Below, in pieces: positions 44,216-53,311 of a DNA stretch of 64,000 bases. The position numbers and the translations under genes were made by a program. Every line of letters begins with the position of its first letter. Position 1 is the stretch's first letter. The notes under the pieces were generated by a model that had not been told where the DNA came from, made no database searches, and saw nothing but the letters and a program-made list of their open reading frames with translations. Source of the stretch: Bacteroidales bacterium (lineage in GTDB: Bacteria; Bacteroidota; Bacteroidia; Bacteroidales; Tenuifilaceae); assembly GCA_013376985.1 (NCBI GenBank), contig JACABB010000008.1, positions 80,585 through 144,584 of the forward strand, given 5' to 3'.

Positions 44216-45154
44216 ATGGAAGATGAATCCAAGAACCCAAAACCGAAATCACGAAGGGAGTTTGTAAAAAACATTGGTCTTATTGGTTTAGGCGGGATTG
44301 CCTTAGGAAGTTCGCTTTACGCAGCCAAACATTTCGAAGAAAAGAAGAGAGGGCAAAATGTAAAGTTACTTACGGCTGATGGTAAACTCGTTGAAGTTGA
44401 TTTGTTGGATGTAAAACAATTAGATGTTGATCGTTTAACCAATAATCAGGAACGGGGACGTAAGGGTATCCCCGGAAAGAGTTGGGTGATGGTTGTTGAC
44501 CTTTCAAAATGTAGGAATGCTCGTAAATGTATTGATGCTTGCCAATCGGCTCATCATCTGAGACCTGAGCAATATCATATCAACACTCTTCAGATGAAGG
44601 ACACCGACAGAACCCCTGCTTACCATATGCCTAAACCCTGTCAGCACTGCGATAATCCACCATGCGTTTCGGTTTGTCCTGTTGATGCAACTTTTAAGCG
44701 AAGTGATGGGCCTGTTCTAATAGATAATGAACGTTGCATCGGTTGTCGATTTTGTATTGCTGCCTGCCCCTACTCTGCCCGCTCGTTCAACTGGTTTGAA
44801 CCAAAGGATGCCGAAAAAGACAAGGATTTGGTTTACGATGTTGAACTAAATGTACCACAGAAGAAAGGAACAATCACCAAGTGTTGTTTCAGCGCAGATA
44901 GGCTTAGAATAAACCAACTCCCCTATTGTGTTTCTGCTTGCCCTAATGGTGTTTACTATTTTGGAGATGAAAACGAAGATGCTATTACCAATGGAACAAC
45001 AAAAGAAACGGTAAGATTAAGTAAACTTTTAAGTGATAATGGAGCGTATCAGCTTATGGAGGAGTTAGGTACAAAACCAAGAGTTTTTTATCTACCCCCA
45101 AAAAACAGATTATTTCCATTCTCAGATAATACTGAAAACGAAAAAAAATCATAG
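44216..45154 (+). CDS. Tat-exported Fe-S electron-transfer subunit (PsrB/ActB-like)
   Basis: 312 residues. A twin-arginine motif KSRREFVK (11-18) and hydrophobic stretch show export of the folded protein. Cys groups: CRNARKCIDAC (99-109), CQHCDNPPCVSVCP (142-155), CIGCRFCIAACP (174-185) and a later CC...CVSACP. The first group has Ala at 102 where the second Cys is expected, so that cluster may be [3Fe-4S] or use another ligand. The fold is that of DmsB/PsrB/HybA-type subunits and of the Fe-S part of alternative complex III. It would pass electrons between the NrfD subunit (encoded 3 bp downstream) and cytochrome c. Confidence 0.88.
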   Translation: MEDESKNPKPKSRREFVKNIGLIGLGGIALGSSLYAAKHFEEKKRGQNVKLLTADGKLVEVDLLDVKQLDVDRLTNNQERGRKGIPGKSWVMVVDLSKCRNARKCIDACQSAHHLRPEQYHINTLQMKDTDRTPAYHMPKPCQHCDNPPCVSVCPVDATFKRSDGPVLIDNERCIGCRFCIAACPYSARSFNWFEPKDAEKDKDLVYDVELNVPQKKGTITKCCFSADRLRINQLPYCVSACPNGVYYFGDENEDAITNGTTKETVRLSKLLSDNGAYQLMEELGTKPRVFYLPPKNRLFPFSDNTENEKKS

Positions 45155-45157
45155 AAT

Positions 45158-46519
45158 ATGGCGGAATCACAAACCAATATTCAGCAAGATAGTACTGTAG
45201 ATAACCTCATTAAGGATTTATTTCGAACAGTCAGACTCAACAAAGGGTTTAATATCTGGATGGGTTTTCTTTCGGTATCACTAGTCATTTGCCTTTATGC
45301 TTACTACATTCAGCTGCGCGATGGGTTGGGGGTTGCAGGAATTCGTGATTACGTTTCGTGGGGCATATATATATCGAACTTCGTTTTCTTTGTAGCAACA
45401 AGTTTAGTGGGAATGCTTGTAAGCGGGGTTGTAGGATTATCAGGACAAAAATGGGTCACCCCTTTAACAAGAATTGCTGAGATTATTGCCGTTGCCTTTG
45501 CCGCAGTTGCAGGATTAGTAATCGTTTCTGACATGGGACGCCCCGAAAGATTAGTAAATGTTTTCATTCACGGTAGAGTTCAATCCCCTATACTTTGGGA
45601 TGTTACAGTTGTTACAACTTATTTCCTAATCAGCCTATTGCTTCTCTATATCACTCTAATTCCTGATTTAGCCTATGGGAAAGATCACTTGGAAGGGCGA
45701 CCAAAACTTCTACAAAAATTATATGATATACTTTCACTTGGATGGAAAGGAAGAAAAGCAGAAGTTAAGATTTTAAAAAAATCGACAATTGTTATGTTGA
45801 TTTTGATTATCCCTGTTGCTTTATCCATTCACACTGTAACTTCATGGCTGTTTGCAGTAACATTGCGTCCGGGCTGGGATTCATCAATCTTTGGACCTTA
45901 CTTTGTTAGCGGGGCTTTTGTTTCAGGTTTATCGTGTTTAGTAATTGCAATGTACTTTTTCAGGAAAAATTACAAACTCGAAGATTATATTACCGATTTT
46001 CATTTCGATAAAGTTGCAAAACTGCTAGTATTAGTTTCATTAGTTTACCTTTACTTCAATCTAAACGAATTCTTAGTCCCTGGCTATAAGATGAAAAAGT
46101 TTGATGCTGTTCATCTTCGTGAACTGCTTGCTGGTGAACACGCCCTCCTATTTTGGAGCGTTCAAGGACTTGGTTTAATTATCCCAATTATTCTTCTTTT
46201 AATAAAGCCATTCCGAAAACCATTACCAATGTTGATAATCGGAATTTTTGTGTTAGCCGGATCTTGGTTAAAGCGATATATCATCGTAGTTCCTGTTCAG
46301 GAACACCCATTTCTCCCAATCCAGCACGAACCAAGTAACTTCATGGTATATTCACCTACACTAATTGAAATATTAATATCGATTGCACCAATAATAATGG
46401 TTTTAATGATAATCTCAGTTTTAGCAAAACTCTTTCCTATAATACCTGTTTGGGAGACGGTCGTTCATAAAGGGTTAATTAAAGACGAAACCGAAATTGA
46501 GAATAACAACCATATTTGA
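45158..46519 (+). CDS. NrfD/PsrC-type membrane quinol subunit
   Basis: 453 residues with about ten membrane helices. The GIYISNFVFFVATSLVGML and SDMGRPERLVNVFIHGRVQS segments are hallmarks of NrfD/PsrC proteins, which oxidise or reduce (mena)quinol without heme. It starts 3 bp after the Fe-S gene and is followed by a membrane cytochrome c, so it probably forms a menaquinol:cytochrome c oxidoreductase resembling the core of alternative complex III (ActB-ActC). No molybdopterin catalytic subunit is present, which argues against a Psr-, Dms- or Nrf-type reductase. Confidence 0.88.
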   Translation: MAESQTNIQQDSTVDNLIKDLFRTVRLNKGFNIWMGFLSVSLVICLYAYYIQLRDGLGVAGIRDYVSWGIYISNFVFFVATSLVGMLVSGVVGLSGQKWVTPLTRIAEIIAVAFAAVAGLVIVSDMGRPERLVNVFIHGRVQSPILWDVTVVTTYFLISLLLLYITLIPDLAYGKDHLEGRPKLLQKLYDILSLGWKGRKAEVKILKKSTIVMLILIIPVALSIHTVTSWLFAVTLRPGWDSSIFGPYFVSGAFVSGLSCLVIAMYFFRKNYKLEDYITDFHFDKVAKLLVLVSLVYLYFNLNEFLVPGYKMKKFDAVHLRELLAGEHALLFWSVQGLGLIIPIILLLIKPFRKPLPMLIIGIFVLAGSWLKRYIIVVPVQEHPFLPIQHEPSNFMVYSPTLIEILISIAPIIMVLMIISVLAKLFPIIPVWETVVHKGLIKDETEIENNNHI

Positions 46520-46541
46520 TAAATATAATAGCATAAATCAT

Positions 46542-47441
46542 ATGCAACTAAATAGAATTCTAATTGCTTCTATCACTCTGCTTATAATATCAACAAGCAG
46601 TTTATTTTCTCAAACCACGTCCGTTCCCTCTGAGGCAAAAAATAAAACGGCTCCATTCCTATTCACCCCCGAAACGATTAAAACTGGCGAACAAATTTTT
46701 AACGCTAATTGTAAATCGTGCCACGGAGATCCGGGAAAGGCTAACTATGCAAAACTAAATCCTATACCCAAAGATCCAGCATCGCCAGAATACCAAAAGA
46801 ATAGTGATGGGGAAATGTTTTATATTCTTTCAAATGGAAGAGGTTTGATGCCAAATTTCGTTAACACATTAAATGAGGCGCAACGCTGGCAAGTAATATC
46901 GTACATAAGAAGTTTTAATAAGAGTTACAAGCAACCGCCCATAAAATCTACAGGAGAGGTTGTAAAAACCGAAACAGCAAAAATGATTCTTGCATTTGAT
47001 AAGAGTGAGAAAAAGGTTTTTGCAACCATTACCGATAGTGTTGCAGGTTTAAGAAAACCTTTGCCTGATATTACAATTAAACTATTTGTGAAACGGACTT
47101 TTGGAAGCCTGTTAGTTGCCGAAGCATCAACTGGTAAAGAAGGTATTGCCTACTTCAATACCCCAGCAGATATTCCCGGTGATTCCCTCGGATTTTTATC
47201 ACTAATTGCAAAAACACAGGGGAATAGCAAAGAACTTATAAGCACTTTAAATGAAAAGTTAGGAGTAGTTACAAAACCAAAGAATTTACTCGACCAAAGG
47301 GCTTGGTGGAATGTAAACAAAATGGCTCCAGTGTGGTTAATTATATCTTATCTATTTGGTGTTGTAGGTATTGGAATTACAGTAGTTTATATCTTGTTGC
47401 AGCTAAGAAAAATTAAGAAAATAAATGATTCAGCAACTTAA
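46542..47441 (+). CDS. Membrane-anchored cytochrome c
   Basis: 299 residues from the ATG at 46542, which yields the signal peptide MQLNRILIASITLLIISTSS; a TTG further upstream overlaps the nrfD stop. One heme site CKSCH (57-61), with LMPNF as the likely Met ligand region, makes a class I cytochrome c domain (about 45-125). A beta-rich domain of unknown role follows (about 140-260), and one C-terminal membrane helix (about 268-290) anchors it. It would carry electrons from the Fe-S/NrfD module to the oxidase encoded downstream. Confidence 0.88.
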   Translation: MQLNRILIASITLLIISTSSLFSQTTSVPSEAKNKTAPFLFTPETIKTGEQIFNANCKSCHGDPGKANYAKLNPIPKDPASPEYQKNSDGEMFYILSNGRGLMPNFVNTLNEAQRWQVISYIRSFNKSYKQPPIKSTGEVVKTETAKMILAFDKSEKKVFATITDSVAGLRKPLPDITIKLFVKRTFGSLLVAEASTGKEGIAYFNTPADIPGDSLGFLSLIAKTQGNSKELISTLNEKLGVVTKPKNLLDQRAWWNVNKMAPVWLIISYLFGVVGIGITVVYILLQLRKIKKINDSAT

Positions 47442-47445
47442 TTTT

Positions 47446-47517
47446 TCTCGCAAAGGTGCTAAGCAAAATCTAAAGCAATTTATCCCTTTACTTAGCGCAC
47501 TTTGCATCTTTGCGAGA
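47446..47517. repeat. Inverted pair of CGCAAAG/CTTAGCGC repeats
   Basis: TCTCGCAAAGGTGCTAAG and CTTAGCGCACTTTGCATCTT plus TGCGAGA face each other. TCTCGCAAAG/CTTTGCGAGA pairs perfectly over 10 bp. It is the same family as copies at 1124, 3069 and 6248, here placed between cytochrome c and DoxX genes. Confidence 0.6.
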
Positions 47518-47567
47518 TATAAAAACAAACATCGCTAGAAATAAAATATAAACTAACAAATCTGAAT

Positions 47568-47966
47568 ATGCAAAGCAATAATACACTTCTAACTACCACA
47601 GGGCGCATATTATTTGCATTGCCTTTTGGTATTATTGGTATTAATCACTTTATCGTAAGCGATTTTTTCAATGGTATGCTCACTTCATTTATCCCCGGTG
47701 GTGGATTTATGGTTCTTTTTACGGGAGCCTGTCTTATTGCTGCTAGCATTAGCATCATTCTAAAGAAATATATAAAACTTTCGTGCCTACTTCTAGCATT
47801 ACTTCTACTAATCTTTATCCTTACCATTCATATTCCTCAACTTTTTGAACCAGATAAAGCGCAATTCGCATTCATGGAACTTTTAAAGGACACAGGATTA
47901 ATGGGTGGAGCGCTTATAATTGCTGGTATTTATAAAGAAAATATTATAGAAGAAAAGAAATCTTAA
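47568..47966 (+). CDS. DoxX-family membrane protein
   Basis: 132 residues with four hydrophobic segments. The GRILFALPFGIIGINHFIV start and GLMGGALIIAG end match the DoxX group. Some DoxX proteins are quinol-oxidase partners, and many have no known function. Its place inside the respiratory operon, 10 bp before the SCO gene, suggests a role in membrane redox balance or oxidase assembly, by inference. Confidence 0.8.
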   Translation: MQSNNTLLTTTGRILFALPFGIIGINHFIVSDFFNGMLTSFIPGGGFMVLFTGACLIAASISIILKKYIKLSCLLLALLLLIFILTIHIPQLFEPDKAQFAFMELLKDTGLMGGALIIAGIYKENIIEEKKS

Positions 47967-47976
47967 ATCTATTGAT

Positions 47977-48729
47977 ATGAAGAAATTACTTGCAATTACC
48001 CTACTTCTTGGATGTTCATTTTTTTCGTATAGTCAGTTTTCCAACCAAGTTGGGATAGATGAACACTTAGGAGATACAATTCCTCTAAATTTGACATTCA
48101 TAAACGAACAAAATCAAAGCGTTACAATTGGTTCCCTAATCAATAAACCAACAATTCTTTCTTTTGTATACTTTGATTGTCCTGGAATCTGTAGCACTTT
48201 ACAGGAAGGAATATCTGATTTAATCGATAAGTCGGACTTAGTGCTTGGTAAAGATTATGATATTATCACAATCAGCTTTAACTACAGGGACAATACTGAA
48301 AGGGCAATACAAAAAAAGGCCAACTTTATTACTAAAATAGATAAGGAAAGAGCAACCAGCTGGCATTACCTTACAGGTGATAGCATCTCAATTAATAAAA
48401 TCATCAAAAGTGCAGGCTATAAGATAAAAATTGCTGGTCTCGATTTTATCCACCCATCGGCTATTATCATGCTAAGCCCAAAGGGTAAAATCACTAGGTA
48501 TTTATACGGACTCACATTCTTGCCATTCGACCTTAAAATGTCAGCCATTGAAGCACAAAAGGGTATAAGCCAACCTACCATTAACAAGGTTCTTCAATTT
48601 TGCTATGCATACGAGCCAGAGGGCAAACGATATTCATTGGAGATTACCAAGTTGGCTGGAACATTCATACTAATTATCATCGTAACACTATTTTTAGTCC
48701 TTATTATTAGACGTAAGAAAAAAGAGTAA
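47977..48729 (+). CDS. SCO1/SenC-type copper chaperone
   Basis: 250 residues. A signal peptide or anchor ends near SYSQ (20), followed by a thioredoxin-like SCO domain. The copper motif DCPGIC has Cys68 and Cys72, and IHPSA supplies the conserved His. A C-terminal membrane helix (about 220-243) ends with a basic tail. SCO proteins deliver copper to the CuA site of subunit II, which is present at 51480-52403. Confidence 0.93.
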   Translation: MKKLLAITLLLGCSFFSYSQFSNQVGIDEHLGDTIPLNLTFINEQNQSVTIGSLINKPTILSFVYFDCPGICSTLQEGISDLIDKSDLVLGKDYDIITISFNYRDNTERAIQKKANFITKIDKERATSWHYLTGDSISINKIIKSAGYKIKIAGLDFIHPSAIIMLSPKGKITRYLYGLTFLPFDLKMSAIEAQKGISQPTINKVLQFCYAYEPEGKRYSLEITKLAGTFILIIIVTLFLVLIIRRKKKE

Positions 48730-48743
48730 AACAAATTGAGAAT

Positions 48744-50351
48744 ATGACTTCAAAAACAACAGCATTGCCCCCCGGCAGTTTTTTCGACCAGCAAGGAAAA
48801 TATAAAGGAATTCTTGGTTGGTTAACCTCAACCGACCATAAGCGAATTGGGATATTATACCTAATGTGCATAGCGGCTTTCTTTCTTGTTGGAGTCTCTC
48901 TTGGAGGGATGATGAAACTTGAGTTGCTAAGACCTGGACAGCAATATATAGATGCACAAACATACAATGGAATGTTTACCGTTCATGGTATAATTATGAT
49001 TTTCATGGTGGTAATACCAGGACTCTCCGCTGTGTTTGGGAACTTCTTTCTTCCAATTATGATTGGTGCAAAAGACGTTGCATTCCCTCGCCTTAACCTT
49101 TTTTCATGGTATCTATTTCTTTTAGGCTCAACTATTGCCATTTTATCGCAGTTTGGGGGAAATGGTCCTGATACTGGTTGGACATTTTATGCTCCTTATA
49201 GTATTAACTCAAACACCAATGTTTCAACTGCGGTGCTAGCTGCATTCGTTCTTGGTTTTTCATCAATTCTTACCGGGTTGAATTTTATTGTTACCATCCA
49301 CCGAATGAGAGCAAAGGGAATGACATGGTTTAAGATGCCGCTATTCCCATGGTCGTTATATGCAACCGCTTGGATACAGGTTCTTGCAACACCAATTGTT
49401 GGTATTACCCTATTAATGGTTATTGCAGAACGAACATTACGTATTGGCTTTTTCGACCCATCATTAGGTGGCGACCCAATTCTCTATCAGCATCTATTCT
49501 GGATTTACTCCCACCCTGCTGTATATATAATGATTCTCCCTGCAATGGGGGTAATCACTGAGATAATTCCAACTTTCTGTCAGCGTAAAGTTTTTGGATA
49601 TCAAGCAATCGTACTATCGAGTTTGGCAATTGCGGGCGTTGGGTATCTTGTTTGGGGCCATCACATGTTCACTTCTGGGATGAGCGACTTTTCGAGAATG
49701 GCATTCTCCTTCCTCACCTTTATTGTTGCAATTCCAAGTGCTATTAAGGTCTTCAACTGGATAGCGACAATGTACAAAGGATCAATTCTAATAAAGACAC
49801 CATTCCTCTACACCATATCTTTTATCTTTCAGTTTATGATTGGTGGCTTAACAGGCCTTACCCTTGGCTCACTTGCTACCGATATTCACGTACATGATAC
49901 ATACTATGTTGTGGCACATTTCCATTACATAGTTTTTGGAGGTATGGGGTTTGCATTTTTTGCGGCAATACACTACTGGTTCCCAAAAATGTTTGGTAGG
50001 ATGTACAATGAGAAACTTGGTACAATTGCTTGGGCAATTGTATTCTCAGGATTTACAATTCTTTATTTCCCAATGTTTATCCTCGGATTACGCGGTATGC
50101 CACGCAGATATTTTGATTATCTCCCAGAGTATTCCACGGGTCATTTCATATCTTCAATTGGAGCTTTTATTTTGATCATTGGCATAATTCTAATGTTTTA
50201 CAATCTTGTAAAGGCCGCCCGGAAAGGCGAACTTGCTCCTGCAAACCCTTGGAATGGTCGTACGCTGGAGTGGACGATAGCATCGCCCCCTCCTCTTGAG
50301 AATTTCGACACTGATGTTGTTGTTACCGAACATCCATACGATTACGAGTAA
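48744..50351 (+). CDS. Cytochrome c oxidase subunit I (A2-type heme-copper oxidase)
   Basis: 535 residues with about 12 membrane helices. Heme and CuB ligands are visible: His81 in FTVHGIIM, His257 in YSHPAVY (with Tyr261 for the His-Tyr crosslink), His306-His307, and His392 and His394 in VVAHFHY. The YSHPAVY segment has Tyr-Ser at 255-256 and Ala in place of the Glu of GHPEVY; that is the A2-type proton channel, as in Thermus and Rhodothermus caa3. It reduces O2 to water and pumps protons. It heads the block of subunits I, III, IV and II. Confidence 0.96.
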   Translation: MTSKTTALPPGSFFDQQGKYKGILGWLTSTDHKRIGILYLMCIAAFFLVGVSLGGMMKLELLRPGQQYIDAQTYNGMFTVHGIIMIFMVVIPGLSAVFGNFFLPIMIGAKDVAFPRLNLFSWYLFLLGSTIAILSQFGGNGPDTGWTFYAPYSINSNTNVSTAVLAAFVLGFSSILTGLNFIVTIHRMRAKGMTWFKMPLFPWSLYATAWIQVLATPIVGITLLMVIAERTLRIGFFDPSLGGDPILYQHLFWIYSHPAVYIMILPAMGVITEIIPTFCQRKVFGYQAIVLSSLAIAGVGYLVWGHHMFTSGMSDFSRMAFSFLTFIVAIPSAIKVFNWIATMYKGSILIKTPFLYTISFIFQFMIGGLTGLTLGSLATDIHVHDTYYVVAHFHYIVFGGMGFAFFAAIHYWFPKMFGRMYNEKLGTIAWAIVFSGFTILYFPMFILGLRGMPRRYFDYLPEYSTGHFISSIGAFILIIGIILMFYNLVKAARKGELAPANPWNGRTLEWTIASPPPLENFDTDVVVTEHPYDYE

Positions 50352-50363
50352 CTCATAAGTGCT

Positions 50364-50981
50364 ATGGAACAAAACCATTCGATAGATCACGAACATCGTG
50401 ATGATACCGGCTCAAAACTGGGCATGTGGATTTTTATCTTCACGGAACTCCTCTTATTTGGAGGGCTATTTCTTGTTTATGCTGTATTTAGGGCTAAATA
50501 CTTTGAAGATTTTCATGTTGCTGCTCACCAACTAAATGTATTCATTGGTGCTATAAACACACTTGTTCTTTTGGTTAGCAGTATGACGATTGCCATGTCG
50601 ATAACTGCCATTCAGAAAAATCACAAGAAATTAGCCTTAATCCTGCTATCAATAACATTCTTTTTAGCATTTGTCTTCCTAATAAATAAATATTTTGAAT
50701 GGGGATTAAAGATTCACCATCATCTTTACCCTGGATCTAATCTTGTTCTTACGCTTACTCATGGAGAGATAATGTTTTTTGGATTATATTTCTTTATGAC
50801 TGGATTACATGCCCTTCACATTATTGTTGGGATGTCACTTATTGGGTATGTGATTTTTCAACTTAAAAATAACAAGATAACATCTGATAACTTTCAAATT
50901 CTTGAAAACTCAGGATTATACTGGCATCTTGTCGATTTAATTTGGATTTTCCTTTTCCCACTTTTATATCTTATCACCTAA
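50364..50981 (+). CDS. Cytochrome c oxidase subunit III
   Basis: 205 residues with five membrane helices. The KLGMWIFIFTELLLFGGLF start, the HGEIMFFGLYFFMTGLHALH region and the WHLVDLIWIFLFPLLYL end are characteristic. It starts 12 bp after subunit I. Confidence 0.95.
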   Translation: MEQNHSIDHEHRDDTGSKLGMWIFIFTELLLFGGLFLVYAVFRAKYFEDFHVAAHQLNVFIGAINTLVLLVSSMTIAMSITAIQKNHKKLALILLSITFFLAFVFLINKYFEWGLKIHHHLYPGSNLVLTLTHGEIMFFGLYFFMTGLHALHIIVGMSLIGYVIFQLKNNKITSDNFQILENSGLYWHLVDLIWIFLFPLLYLIT

Positions 50982-50993
50982 AAACTGAGCCAA

Positions 50994-51278
50994 ATGGAGC
51001 ATACAAGTACTCATATAACGAGCTATCGTACTTACGGAATAATTTTAGTTATACTCCTATTCCTAACTTCAATAACTATTACTGTTACATGGTTTGATGC
51101 AGGTCGGTTTAGCGTTGGGGTTGCCATGTTTATTGCTTGTATTAAAGCATCGCTGGTGCTACTTTATTTCATGCATCTAAAGTTTGATCAGCTTATCTTT
51201 AAAGTTTTTGCTGGCATGGTAATCCTATTACTAGCAATTGTATTTGTTATAACTTTTTTTGATTATCTATTTAGGTGA
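50994..51278 (+). CDS. Cytochrome c oxidase subunit IV
   Basis: 94 residues with three hydrophobic segments. The ITVTWFDAGRFSVGVAMFIA and KASLVLLYFMHLKFD stretches match the bacterial subunit IV family. It lies 12 bp after subunit III. The subunit stabilises the oxidase core. Confidence 0.9.
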   Translation: MEHTSTHITSYRTYGIILVILLFLTSITITVTWFDAGRFSVGVAMFIACIKASLVLLYFMHLKFDQLIFKVFAGMVILLLAIVFVITFFDYLFR

Positions 51279-51340
51279 TTTGGTTTCAAAATAGCTTCAT
51301 GCAAACTGCTTATTAAATGCATAATACATATATTTCTGAA

Positions 51341-51410
51341 AATGGAATACTGGAATATTGGAAGATAGGAGTCTGGATAACCCATCCTTACAACATTCCA
51401 TTATTCCAAA
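51341..51410. repeat. TGGAATATTGG-type imperfect inverted repeat
   Basis: AATGGAATACTGGAATATTG at the left and CATTCCATTATTCCAAAT at the right pair imperfectly. Similar TTGGAATA-type sequence occurs at 57324-57365. It fills the unusually long 201-bp gap between oxidase subunits IV and II; the rest of that gap shows nothing I can name. Confidence 0.45.
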
Positions 51411-51479
51411 TTAGTAAAATCATAAATATATACCTTTAAAATTCTTTAGTAATAAATAGTAACTTAAAAATCAGCACAT

Positions 51480-52403
51480 ATGTTCGAAGGAGCATCAAAT
51501 TTTGCAAAAGGTGTCGATAATGTATTCCTGCTTATTTTTGCCATTTCATTCTTCTTTTTAATTGGAATATCGGTAATAATGGTCTGGTTCGTAATCCGTT
51601 ACAACCGAAAAAAACATCCCAAGGCTGAGCAGATGAAGGATAATATGAAGTTGGAAGTAACATGGACGGTTATTCCACTTATTTTGGTGATGTTAATGTT
51701 CTACTATGGTTATGTGGCATTCGAACCAATGAGGGTTGCTCCAAAAGATGCAATTGAGGTTAAAGTTACAGGAAGAATGTGGAACTGGTCGTTTGAGTAT
51801 GGCAATGGAAAAATATCCAATGAACTTGTACTCCCTGCAAAAAAAGCGGTAAAACTAAATCTTTACTCGCCCGATGTAATACATGGTTTATATATCCCAG
51901 CATTTAGGATTAAACAGGATGTTGTTCCAGGTAAAAACAACTTTATGTGGTTTATACCTAATTACAATGGAACATACGAAATACTCTGCTCCGCATATTG
52001 TGGTTTACGGCACTCGTTTATGGAAGCCAAAATAAGAGTTGTAAGCGATGAGGAGTACCAAAAATGGCTTGCCGAGAAATCTCCTGAGATGCTTGAAAAT
52101 GCTGGGCTTACAACTATGCAGAATAATGCATGTACAGGCTGCCATTCCTTAGATGGCTCTGTTTTGGTTGGCCCTAGCTTTAAAGGGTTATTTGGTTCAA
52201 AACGTGTGGTGATTGAGGATGGTAAAGAAAAAACTGTGATTGCAGATTCAACTTACATTAGAACATCAATACTTGAACCAGATAAACAGGTTGTAAAAGG
52301 TTTTAAATCAGGGATGATGCGTGCCTACAACACGGTGCTTAAGGAAGATGAAATTAAATCCATTATTGTTTACTTTGAAAAGCAATCAGGAAACCCCAAA
52401 TAA
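51480..52403 (+). CDS. Cytochrome c oxidase subunit II fused to cytochrome c (caa3 type)
   Basis: 307 residues. Two N-terminal membrane helices (about 14-38 and 62-80) are followed by the CuA cupredoxin domain with His135 and the CSAYCGLRHSFM motif (Cys170, Cys174, His178, Met181). A C-terminal cytochrome c domain has CTGCH at 218-222 and a Met ligand near the end (GMMRAY). This marks a caa3-type oxidase that takes electrons directly from a cytochrome c. Its stop overlaps a terminator-like hairpin and the ctaB start region. Confidence 0.95.
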   Translation: MFEGASNFAKGVDNVFLLIFAISFFFLIGISVIMVWFVIRYNRKKHPKAEQMKDNMKLEVTWTVIPLILVMLMFYYGYVAFEPMRVAPKDAIEVKVTGRMWNWSFEYGNGKISNELVLPAKKAVKLNLYSPDVIHGLYIPAFRIKQDVVPGKNNFMWFIPNYNGTYEILCSAYCGLRHSFMEAKIRVVSDEEYQKWLAEKSPEMLENAGLTTMQNNACTGCHSLDGSVLVGPSFKGLFGSKRVVIEDGKEKTVIADSTYIRTSILEPDKQVVKGFKSGMMRAYNTVLKEDEIKSIIVYFEKQSGNPK

Positions 52404-53286
52404 AGGCTCTTGGAGCCTTTTCTTTTATCAATACATAAAAGATATTTCATCGCTATCAAAGCTGATTATTTCGGCATCAATTACATTTACTACACTAACG
52501 GGCTATGTTATATCAAAAGGGGAAATAGACTCCACCCTTTTTCTAACGCTGATAGGCGTTTTCCTGATGGCAGCAGGGGCATCAACAATCAATCATATTG
52601 TTGAACGCCGAACCGACGCTTTAATGCCCCGTACTGAGGATAGGCCAATACCTTCGGGAAGGATGACAGTTCTACACGCAAGTATATGGGCTTCAATTTT
52701 TCTGCTTTCAGGAACTTTATTCCTGTTTGCTTTTACAAATCCGGTGTGTGCAATACTTGGTTTATTCAATGCAATATGGTATAATTTGGTTTACACCTCA
52801 TTGAAGAAAATAAGCGTTTGGGCAGTATTTGCAGGAACAGTAACGGGAATTATTCCATACTTTATGGGTGTATTAGCGGCAACAAATCAATTACCCAATG
52901 CAGCAGATTATTTCATTGGCTTTTATATGTTTCTGTGGCAAATCCCACATTTCCTCCTTTTGGTAAGTAAATACGGAAAAGAGTACGAGGCGGCAGGCCT
53001 AGCATCGCTTACAAAAAGCTCCAAAACCGAAAACATTGTACTCATCTCCTATATATGGATGATTGCCAGCTGTATTGCATCGCTATACCTGCCGCTATTC
53101 GGCATCCTGCATCACAGGCAAACGGGATTTATAATACTTGCCATCCTCCTATTTGTGCTTGCCGTAATAGCCAAAAGTCTTTTTAGCAAAAATAAACTTC
53201 ACGATCCCAGAACCCCCTTTATAACCACCAACATCATGCAAGCAGGGTTTATGCTTACTTTAGTATTCGATAGGCTAATCGGGTAG
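52348..53286 (+). CDS. ctaB: Protoheme IX farnesyltransferase (heme O synthase)
   Basis: 312 residues from the ATG at 52348; a GTG at 52321 is also possible. Both overlap the 3' end of the subunit II gene in another frame, and no standard start codon exists in frame for the next 60 bases, so overlap with coxII is unavoidable unless a non-standard start is used. UbiA-family motifs: STINHIVERRTDALMPRTED (the NxxxD-type prenyl site), NLVYTSLKK and LWQIPHFLLL. It adds farnesyl to heme B for the oxidase. About eight membrane helices. Heme A synthase was not found in the window. Confidence 0.88.
   Translation: MKLNPLLFTLKSNQETPNKGSWSLFFYQYIKDISSLSKLIISASITFTTLTGYVISKGEIDSTLFLTLIGVFLMAAGASTINHIVERRTDALMPRTEDRPIPSGRMTVLHASIWASIFLLSGTLFLFAFTNPVCAILGLFNAIWYNLVYTSLKKISVWAVFAGTVTGIIPYFMGVLAATNQLPNAADYFIGFYMFLWQIPHFLLLVSKYGKEYEAAGLASLTKSSKTENIVLISYIWMIASCIASLYLPLFGILHHRQTGFIILAILLFVLAVIAKSLFSKNKLHDPRTPFITTNIMQAGFMLTLVFDRLIG
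52402..52428 (+). terminator. Terminator-like hairpin inside the ctaB coding start
   Basis: AAAGGCTC/GAGCCTTT forms an 8-bp stem with a 3-nt loop (TTG), followed by TCTTTTAT. It begins at the last two bases of the subunit II stop codon and lies inside the N-terminal coding region of ctaB. It may attenuate ctaB. Confidence 0.55.
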
Positions 53287-53311
53287 TAAAATACCCTTTC
53301 CTGAAATCCAG

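Noticed and set aside
44216..46519. Polysulfide or nitrite reductase of the Psr/Nrf type
   Set aside because: No molybdopterin or multiheme catalytic subunit; the next genes are a monoheme cytochrome c and a caa3 oxidase.
48694..48967. Two overlapping minus-strand open frames at the start of oxidase subunit I
   Set aside because: They lie opposite the well-conserved subunit I N-terminus and the SCO C-terminus; shadows.
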